Positions 37,335 through 42,533 of a stretch of 42,533 nucleotides of DNA are shown here, piece after piece. The translations under genes and the position numbers were made by a program. Under the pieces are notes generated by a model. It did not search any database. It was not told the DNA's origin and saw nothing but the letters and a program-made list of their open reading frames with translations. The stretch is taken from positions 1 through 42,533 of the forward strand of contig NZ_JAENYR010000025.1 in the NCBI RefSeq assembly GCF_016841685.1, read 5' to 3'. Origin of the DNA: Thiohalomonas denitrificans. Its GTDB lineage: Bacteria; Pseudomonadota; Gammaproteobacteria; Thiohalomonadales; Thiohalomonadaceae. The stretch's first letter is position 1, and every line of letters begins with the position of its first letter.

Positions 37335-37478
37335 AACCACAGAGGGCACGGAGTACACAGAGAGAAGAAAAGATTTGCGGGCGGGACGCGAACGCCAGTG
37401 ATTGGAAGCATTTCGCGAGCCCTTGAAAGCTTTTCTTTTGAAGGTGACTCCTCTGTGCTCTCTGTGCCCTCTGTGGTT
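37335..37478. repeat. nonad-unit palindrome between secY and rpmJ
   Basis: A 144-base imperfect palindrome. The left arm (37335-37362) starts AACCA and is built of 9-base units such as CACAGAGGG, CACGGAGTA, CACAGAGAG. The right arm (37451-37478) is complementary to it at 25 of 28 positions and ends TGTGGTT. A further AAGAAAAG/CTTTTCTT pair (37365-37372, 37430-37437) extends the stem. The centre is GC-rich and unrelated. No protein is encoded. It resembles the element at 39208-39341 in plan but not in unit sequence. Confidence 0.8.
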
Positions 37479-37507
37479 AAAGCAGTTTTTTTATTGAGGA
37501 CAAGACG

Positions 37508-37624
37508 ATGAAGGTTCGTGCATCTGTCAAAAAGATCTGCCGCAATTGCAAAATTGTGCGTCGCAACGGTGTTGTGCGCGTGATCTGTTCGACCGACGCC
37601 CGGCACAAGCAGCGCCAGGGTTAA
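37508..37624 (+). CDS. rpmJ: 50S ribosomal protein L36
   Basis: A 38-residue protein, [20 protein letters not shown] onward, ending KQRQG. It is the zinc-binding (C-plus) form with C11, C14, C27 and H33. L36 helps organise 23S rRNA late in assembly. GAGGA at 37496-37500 precedes the ATG. The rpmJ position between secY and rpsM is standard. Confidence 0.96.
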   Translation: MKVRASVKKICRNCKIVRRNGVVRVICSTDARHKQRQG

Positions 37625-37649
37625 AGTGATCAGCTCCGGAACTCGGGGC

Positions 37650-37678
37650 TTGATTGAACATACATTTATCGGTACTAT
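37650..37678 (+). promoter_or_regulatory. candidate alpha operon promoter
   Basis: TTGATT (37650-37655), a 17-base spacer and TACTAT (37673-37678) lie about 58 bases before rpsM. It would give rpsM-rpsK-rpsD-rpoA-rplQ its own start. The leader is too short to show clearly the S4-binding pseudoknot known from E. coli. Confidence 0.6.
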
Positions 37679-37735
37679 GGCGCGTTTCACGGCGCGCGTA
37701 GCGTCCTAGTCTGTGATATTCGAGGGAGTGGCTCC

Positions 37736-38092
37736 ATGGCCCGTATTGCTGGCATCAATATCCCGGTCAACAAGCACGCGGTCATCGCGCTGACGTCGAT
37801 TTTCGGCATTGGCCGGACCCGTGCAGAAAAGATTTGCGAAGCGACCGGCGTCAAGCCGAGCGTTAAAGTGAAGGACCTGTCGGAAGCCGAGGTCGAGGCG
37901 CTGCGCGCCGAGGTCGGCAAGTACGACGTAGAAGGCGATCTTCGCCGCGAAGTGTCCATGAACATCAAGCGCTTGATGGACCTGGGTTGTTACCGTGGCA
38001 TTCGTCATCGCCGCGGACTTCCGCTCAGAGGACAGCGCACCCGTACTAACGCCCGGACGCGGAAGGGCCCGCGCCGGCCGATCAAACGATAA
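37736..38092 (+). CDS. rpsM: 30S ribosomal protein S13
   Basis: 118 residues. S13 bridges the 30S head to L5 and contacts P-site tRNA with its C-terminal tail. It starts [21 protein letters not shown] and ends with the basic [18 protein letters not shown], as usual. It opens the alpha operon. Confidence 0.98.
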   Translation: MARIAGINIPVNKHAVIALTSIFGIGRTRAEKICEATGVKPSVKVKDLSEAEVEALRAEVGKYDVEGDLRREVSMNIKRLMDLGCYRGIRHRRGLPLRGQRTRTNARTRKGPRRPIKR

Positions 38093-38133
38093 GCCTGTTG
38101 AACGGCTGAAACACGGTCATTTGGGAAACGGTT

Positions 38134-38523
38134 ATGGCAAAAGCGAGTACTCGCACCCGCAAAAAGGTAAAGAAGAACATCGCGGACGGCATTGCGCACG
38201 TCCACGCGTCCTTCAATAACACCATCATCAGCATCAGCGACCGTCAGGGTAATACCCTGTGCTGGGCGACTTCAGGGGGCTCCGGTTTCCGCGGCTCGCG
38301 CAAGAGCACGCCTTTTGCGGCTCAGGTCGCGGCTGAACGTGCTGGAACGCAGGCCCAGGAATATGGCATGAAAAACATGGAGGTGTGGGTGAAGGGTCCC
38401 GGGCCGGGTCGCGAGTCTGCAGTGCGCGCGCTGAATAATCTCGGTTTCCGGATCACCAACATCACCGACGTGACCCCGATACCCCACAATGGGTGTCGTC
38501 CGCCTAAAAAGCGTCGCGTCTAA
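38134..38523 (+). CDS. rpsK: 30S ribosomal protein S11
   Basis: 129 residues. S11 lies on the 30S platform beside the mRNA exit. The segments [35 protein letters not shown] and the C-terminal [18 protein letters not shown] are diagnostic. It is followed after 15 bases by rpsD. Confidence 0.98.
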   Translation: MAKASTRTRKKVKKNIADGIAHVHASFNNTIISISDRQGNTLCWATSGGSGFRGSRKSTPFAAQVAAERAGTQAQEYGMKNMEVWVKGPGPGRESAVRALNNLGFRITNITDVTPIPHNGCRPPKKRRV

Positions 38524-38538
38524 GCCAGGAGATAGGTA

Positions 38539-39165
38539 GTGGCCAGGTATATCGGTTCCAAATGTCGTCAATGCCGTCGGGAAGGCGAGAAGCTCTTCCT
38601 GAAGGGCGAAAAATGTTTTTCCAGCAAGTGCCCGGTCGAGAATCGCCCGTTTCCGCCGGGGCAGCATGGGCAGCGCCGGACGCGATTGTCCGACTATGCA
38701 CGCCAGCTGCGTGCCAAACAGAAGCTGCGTCGGATTTACGGCGTGCTGGAGAACCAGTTCCGACTCTATTACAAGCAGGCGGACAGCAAGAAAGGCTCCA
38801 CCGGCGAAAACCTGCTTACACTGCTCGAAGGTCGGCTTGACAACGTCGTCTATCGGATGGGTTTTGGCGTTTCCCGTACGGAAGCGCGACAGCTCGTGCG
38901 TCACAATGGCGTGCAGGTGAACGGCCGCAAGCTGAATATTCCTGCCTACACTGTAAAGCCGGGGGACGTAATTTCCGTTTCCGAAAAGGCCAAGCAGCAG
39001 CTGCGGGTAAAGTCAGCGATGGATCTGGCCCAGCAGCGCGGTGTCCCGGAGTGGCTTGAAGTCGATGCCACCAAACTCGAGGGCACCTATAAGGCAGACC
39101 CGGAGCGGAGCGAACTGCCGGCCGACATTCAGGAACAGCTGGTCGTCGAGCTCTATTCGAAATAA
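38539..39165 (+). CDS. rpsD: 30S ribosomal protein S4, four-cysteine form
   Basis: 208 residues. S4 initiates 30S assembly, contributes to mRNA helicase activity and regulates the alpha operon in E. coli. The C-terminal S4 RNA-binding domain ([19 protein letters not shown]) is clear. Unlike E. coli S4, the N-terminus carries C9, C12, C26 and C31 (KCRQC...KCFSSKC), the zinc-binding pattern known from Thermus S4. The start is GTG, with AGGAGAT at 38527-38533. Confidence 0.97.
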   Translation: MARYIGSKCRQCRREGEKLFLKGEKCFSSKCPVENRPFPPGQHGQRRTRLSDYARQLRAKQKLRRIYGVLENQFRLYYKQADSKKGSTGENLLTLLEGRLDNVVYRMGFGVSRTEARQLVRHNGVQVNGRKLNIPAYTVKPGDVISVSEKAKQQLRVKSAMDLAQQRGVPEWLEVDATKLEGTYKADPERSELPADIQEQLVVELYSK

Positions 39166-39207
39166 ACGGCTGACGTATCCCGCGTTTGGGTACTAGCCTG
39201 GATTGCT

Positions 39208-39341
39208 AACCGCAAAGACGCAAAGAACGCCAAGATACTTTATCGACGGGTTTTCGTCTGAGGCAGTACAGCCGAAGCGGTTGCATTCAAGGAGTCGATG
39301 GTAGGGGATAAAACCCTTTGCGCTCTTGGCGTCTTTGCGGT
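39208..39341. repeat. nonad-unit palindrome between rpsD and rpoA
   Basis: The left arm (39209-39234) is made of 9-base units CCGCAAAGA, CGCAAAGAA, CGCCAAGAT. The right arm (39316-39341, CTTTGCGCTC...TTTGCGGT) is complementary with three mismatches in 26. A weaker inner pairing (TATCGAC near 39241 with GTCGATGG near 39294) extends it. It expands the rpsD-rpoA spacer to 229 bases. No gene lies in the spacer. Confidence 0.8.
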
Positions 39342-39394
39342 GAATTCGAGACGTTCGGGATTAGGATACAAAGCGATTTTAAAGAGGACTGTTC

Positions 39395-40399
39395 ATGCAG
39401 GGCTCAGCTAGCGAACTGCTCAAGCCGCGCCTCGTTGGTGTGCAGAAGGTCAGCGGTACCGCCGCGAAGGTGACACTGGAACCATTGGAACGCGGTTTTG
39501 GTCACACCCTCGGTAACGCGCTGCGTCGCATTCTGTTGTCATCGATGACCGGCAGCGCCATTGTCGAAGCGGAAATTGAAGGCGTGCTCCACGAGTACAC
39601 CTCGATCGAAGGTGTTCAGGAAGACGTCATCGAGATCCTGCTGAACCTGAAGGGTGTCGCCCTTCAGCTCAGTCATCGAACAGAAGCGACTATGACCCTC
39701 AGCAAAAAGGGCCTGGGTCCGGTGACGGCCGGGGATATCGAGCTTCCGCATGATGTGGATCTGATCAATCCGGAGCATGTGATTGCCCACCTGACCAAGT
39801 CGGGCGAGCTGAACATGACCCTGAAGGTGGCGACGGGACGCGGCTATGAGCCCGCTAACGTTCGAGCCGAAGCCGACGAAGAGAGTCGCCCGATTGGTCG
39901 CCTGCTGATCGATGCGAGCTACAGCCCGATTACCCGGGTGTCCTATGTGGTGGAAAGTGCACGCGTCGAGCAGCGGACCGACCTGGACAAGCTCGTCATT
40001 GAGCTGGAAACCAACGGCACGATCGAACCTGAAGAAGCGATTCGCCGTGCTGCGACCATCATGCAGGACCAGCTCTCCGCGTTCGTGGAACTGGAAGGCA
40101 AGGAGCAGGCAGAAGCCGAAGAGGCTCAGCCGGAGATCGATCCGATTCTGCTGCGCCCGGTTGACGATCTCGAACTGACGGTGCGTTCTGCCAATTGTCT
40201 GAAGGCGGAAAACATCTACTATATCGGCGATCTGATTCAGCGGACCGAGGTAGAGCTTCTGAAAACACCGAATCTCGGCAAGAAGTCGCTTACCGAAATC
40301 AAGGATGTGCTGGCAACTCGCGGGCTTTCGCTGGGGATGCGCCTGGAAAACTGGCCGCCGGCGAGCTTAAAGAACAAAGACGATAAGGCTAGCGCGTAA
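39395..40399 (+). CDS. rpoA: RNA polymerase alpha subunit
   Basis: 334 residues. The N-terminal domain (about 1-235, [23 protein letters not shown]) dimerises and nucleates polymerase assembly. An acidic linker leads to the C-terminal domain (about 250-325), which binds UP-element DNA and activators; the conserved arginine of [10 protein letters not shown] is R264 (E. coli R265). The RBS is AAAGAGG at 39380-39386. The upstream palindrome lies 54 bases before the start. Confidence 0.98.
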   Translation: MQGSASELLKPRLVGVQKVSGTAAKVTLEPLERGFGHTLGNALRRILLSSMTGSAIVEAEIEGVLHEYTSIEGVQEDVIEILLNLKGVALQLSHRTEATMTLSKKGLGPVTAGDIELPHDVDLINPEHVIAHLTKSGELNMTLKVATGRGYEPANVRAEADEESRPIGRLLIDASYSPITRVSYVVESARVEQRTDLDKLVIELETNGTIEPEEAIRRAATIMQDQLSAFVELEGKEQAEAEEAQPEIDPILLRPVDDLELTVRSANCLKAENIYYIGDLIQRTEVELLKTPNLGKKSLTEIKDVLATRGLSLGMRLENWPPASLKNKDDKASA

Positions 40400-40492
40400 C
40401 TGCCTTAATAAACCTTGATCGGGCCGCTCATGGACATCGGTTCTTGCGGCAAGGTCATCGTGGACATAAACGAATTCAAGTAGGGTAAACCC

Positions 40493-40897
40493 ATGCGTCA
40501 TCGAAATTCCGGTCGCCAACTGAACCGCAATAGCTCACATCGGAAGGCGATGTTCCGTAATATGGCGGTGTCTCTTTTTGAGCATGAAATGATCAAAACC
40601 ACGCTGCCGAAGGCGAAAGAGCTGCGCCGGGTGGCTGAGCCACTGATTACCGTGGCCAAAAAGGACAGTATTGCCAACCGTCGGTTGGCGTTCGCACGGC
40701 TACGTGATAAAGACGCAGTTGCCAAGCTGTTTGGCGACCTCGGTCCGCGCTATGAAAGCCGTCCGGGCGGTTATCTGCGGATCCTGAAGTGCGGATTGCG
40801 TACAGGCGACTCCGCGCCGATGGCTTACGTCGAGCTGGTCGATCGGCCGATGACGGAAGAAGCTGAAGAGGCAACGAAAAGCGCCGCCGCAGAGTAG
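40493..40897 (+). CDS. rplQ: 50S ribosomal protein L17
   Basis: 134 residues. L17 lies near the tunnel exit. It begins [20 protein letters not shown] and contains [20 protein letters not shown] and [24 protein letters not shown]-type sequence. The alanine- and glutamate-rich tail is variable in the family. It is the last gene of the alpha operon and is followed by a strong terminator. Confidence 0.97.
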   Translation: MRHRNSGRQLNRNSSHRKAMFRNMAVSLFEHEMIKTTLPKAKELRRVAEPLITVAKKDSIANRRLAFARLRDKDAVAKLFGDLGPRYESRPGGYLRILKCGLRTGDSAPMAYVELVDRPMTEEAEEATKSAAAE

Positions 40898-40917
40898 GCG
40901 TTACGCCATTCCGTTCC

Positions 40918-40946
40918 AAAAAAGCCGGGCATTGCCCGGCTTTTTT
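40918..40946 (+). terminator. alpha operon terminator
   Basis: A-run plus GCCGGGC (40924-40930), a 3-base loop and GCCCGGC (40934-40940) followed by six T (40941-40946). The leading six A make it usable on both strands. It ends the ribosomal protein superoperon 21 bases after rplQ. Confidence 0.95.
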
Positions 40947-41517
40947 GCGTCGTGCCCTGATAAAGAGCCTTGGCTCGTGGCTTCCGTCGCTCCTACTCGA
41001 TCGGGCTTCCTCCTGAATCGTAGGGTGCATTCTTCCGAATGCAGCACTCCACTGACGAACCGAGGCGCTACTCGCGAATACGCCCCCGGAACGGTCAAAT
41101 TCTCCAAATGCACCTTTCAGTAAGCGGTTGGAGTCGCGGCGCATTTATTGCCGGGCCTCACAACGTGTGGGGGGAACCGCAAGCGCAGCGGGCTTTTGAA
41201 TCCGTCGGTGGCTTATCGAGAATGCGCCCCACGTGGGGCTCCCTCCGCAAACGTCCCCTGGATTTGTGAAACAGAACACGCATGAGTGCATTCTCCAACT
41301 GCACCTTGCCAAGCCCGGCTCGCGGCTTCCGCCACGCCTACCCAGTCGGAACTTCTCCTGAACCGTAGGGTGCACTCTCCAAATGCACCATTGCCGCCCA
41401 AAGGACATATAGTCACCGAAGGAGCGACGGCAGTCGCGTTAAAAGGCCCGGCACGTGGCCTCCTATCCGATTGCACGACCAAAAACCGAAAAGGGCACAA
41501 TCAAGGGAAAATTACCA
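40947..41517. repeat. repeat-rich spacer with two direct copies of a REP-like unit
   Basis: About 570 bases without a credible gene. A unit of about 75 bases occurs twice in the same orientation, 40972-41046 and 41317-41390, each with GGCT-CG-GGCTTCCG (reverse complement of the REP-like CGGAAGCCGCGA), then TCCTGAA-CGTAGGGTGCA 39 bases later. The first copy ends in a perfect hairpin TGCATTC/GAATGCA (41026-41043). Between them is a GCCCCACGTGGGGC palindrome near 41228-41241. Weak -35/-10-like boxes, TTGCAC at 41471 and CACAAT at 41496 (19-base spacing), might start the next gene. Confidence 0.65.
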
Positions 41518-42255
41518 ATGATCCTGATGTTTACGGACTTCGGCTGGAAAGGGCCCTATCTTGGGCAGATGGAGAGCGTGCTACGGCGGGATGTACCGGA
41601 CATCCCGATTATCAACCTGATGTCTGACGCGCCGGCCTTCAATCCGAAAGCGGCCGGTTACCTCCTGAGCGCACTGACCGCCGAAGCCCCCGCCGGGGCC
41701 GTTATTCTCGGCGTCGTAGACCCGGGTGTCGGCAGCTCCGCCAGGGAACCGGTGGTTTTGCACGCCGACGGTCGCTGGTTCGTGGGTCCAGGCAACGGGT
41801 TGTTCAATGCCGTTGCGGCCAGAGCCGACGCCGCCAAGTGGAACAGGATCCAATGGCAGCCACCACGTTTGTCTGTCAGTTTCCATGGTCGTGACCTGTT
41901 TGCTCCCGTTGCTGCCGGGCTGGCCTCGGGCCACCACGTAGAATTGGAGGCGTTCGACGGCCCGGACCTCGCGGGCTGGGATGGCGACCTGGATGAGGTC
42001 GTCTACATCGATGGCTTCGGCAATGCGGTGACCGGGATTCGGGCGGATGGGTTGGATCGGGGAAGCCACCTGAAGGCCGGCCCGCACACGCTCCGCTGGG
42101 CCCGAACCTTCAGCGACCGCCCGGAAGGCGCGGCGTTCTGGTACGGCAACTCCCTGGGGCTGGTGGAGATTGCCGCCAACAAGGCCAATGCCGCCGAGCA
42201 GTTATCCCTGGATATCGGAACAAAAATAGAGACCCTCGGCCTGAGGAAAAGGTGA
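41518..42255 (+). CDS. S-adenosylmethionine hydrolase-family protein (DUF62)
   Basis: 245 residues from the ATG at 41518; an earlier in-frame start (41455) would add 21 unrelated residues. The family hydrolyses S-adenosylmethionine to adenosine and methionine, or in a few members attaches halide. Signatures: FTDFGWKGPYLGQM (5-18), VVDPGVGS (66-73), FVGPGNGLF (88-96), SFHGRDLFAP (121-130) and YIDGFGNAVTGI (163-174). An aspartate (D68), arginine (R76) and histidine (H123) match the hydrolase triad by position. No long chlorinase/fluorinase loop was noticed. It stands alone, outside the ribosomal operons, with a weak ribosome binding site. Confidence 0.85.
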   Translation: MILMFTDFGWKGPYLGQMESVLRRDVPDIPIINLMSDAPAFNPKAAGYLLSALTAEAPAGAVILGVVDPGVGSSAREPVVLHADGRWFVGPGNGLFNAVAARADAAKWNRIQWQPPRLSVSFHGRDLFAPVAAGLASGHHVELEAFDGPDLAGWDGDLDEVVYIDGFGNAVTGIRADGLDRGSHLKAGPHTLRWARTFSDRPEGAAFWYGNSLGLVEIAANKANAAEQLSLDIGTKIETLGLRKR

Positions 42256-42533
42256 AATTTGGGGGCGTGGGGGCAACGTTTCAGATTACGGCAACTGCCT
42301 CTATTGGAATCGCGCCGGGGCGGCCCTCCTACCGTTCCGCGGCGGAGAGATGTTACCGGTAGGAGGCGCGCCCCCGCGGCGATGTCCGTCCCGGGCGCCC
42401 CTGCCCGAGAACAACCCGCCATCGGCCAACGAAGGCAATGGCCCCCGTAGGAGCGGCGGAAGCCGCGAAAGCGCTGGTGGAGGCGCGCCCCCGCGGCGAT
42501 GTCCGTCCCGGGCGCCCTGCCCGAGAACAACCC
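42256..42533. repeat. REP-like repeat cluster at window end
   Basis: Two nearly identical 55-56-base copies, 42362-42417 and 42479-42533, read GGAGGCGCGCCCCCGCGG and then GATGTCCGTCCCGGGCGCC, differing by one C. A reverse-oriented relative (CGCCGGGGCGGCCCTCCTAC) at about 42309-42328 can pair with the first copy. Another REP-like core, GTAGGAGCGGCGGAAGCCGC, is at about 42447-42466. The array may continue beyond the window. Open frames here are by-products of the repeats. Confidence 0.75.

Noticed and set aside
37335-39341. A CRISPR array reading of the short repeats near secY and rpoA
   Set aside because: The units are 9 bases, without unique spacers, and are arranged as palindromes; no cas genes are present.
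42003-42530. A 175-codon minus-strand frame at the window end with a repeated APGTDIAAGARL peptide
   Set aside because: The repeated peptide is the translation of the two REP-like DNA copies, and the frame is antisense to the DUF62 gene.

Overview
The window is a chromosomal housekeeping segment from a gammaproteobacterium. It looks non-enteric and moderately GC-rich (around 60% by eye). The evidence is gene content and order: the 3' part of a 16S-tRNA-Ile-tRNA-Ala-23S-5S operon, then birA-coaX-SPOR, the tRNA-Thr/Tyr/Gly/Thr-tuf-tRNA-Trp-secE-nusG cluster, and the joined rif (rplKAJL-rpoBC), str (rpsL-rpsG-fusA-tuf), S10, spc and alpha ribosomal operons. This rrn-birA-coaX-tRNA-tuf order is known from Pseudomonas; in E. 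coli the rif and str/S10 blocks are far apart. The protein sequences (three-segment SecE, long SecY, C-minus long S14, 396-residue EF-Tu) fit Gammaproteobacteria. A purple-sulfur or sulfur-oxidising relative is possible, but the genus cannot be fixed by reading.

Layout. 1-4327: partial rrn operon with boxA, a 23S processing stem and a strong terminator. 4328-5036: no convincing gene; a nested, MITE-like inverted-repeat element. 5037-7979: universal stress protein, then the overlapping birA-coaX-SPOR unit. 8116-10194: promoters, four tRNAs, first EF-Tu gene, tRNA-Trp. 10231-22208: secE, nusG, L11, L1, L10, L7/L12, RpoB and RpoC, with candidate L1 and L10 autoregulatory leaders and the rplL-rpoB attenuator. 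22287-26634: a consensus sigma70 promoter, then rpsL, rpsG, fusA and the second EF-Tu gene. 26699-31726: S10 operon. 31765-37624: spc operon with its own promoter, ending with secY and the 38-residue rpmJ. 37650-40946: alpha operon with a candidate promoter and a terminal hairpin. 40947-42533: REP-like repeats around one isolated gene for an S-adenosylmethionine hydrolase-family protein.

Nearly all genes are on the plus strand and work together: rRNA, tRNAs, 30 ribosomal proteins, EF-Tu (two copies), EF-G, all large RNA polymerase subunits, NusG, and the SecY/SecE translocon core. No new defence, metabolic or mobile gene system was found. The unusual content is non-coding. Palindromic elements built from 7-base or 9-base repeat units sit in spacers of essential operons (between tRNA-Ile and tRNA-Ala, tRNA-Gly and tRNA-Thr, rpsN and rpsH, secY and rpmJ, rpsD and rpoA). 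A REP-like palindrome overlaps the rpoB stop codon, and the two tuf genes are identical from their second base to the stop. Two protein-level oddities are a four-cysteine S4 and an extra segment of about 24 residues in RpoB.
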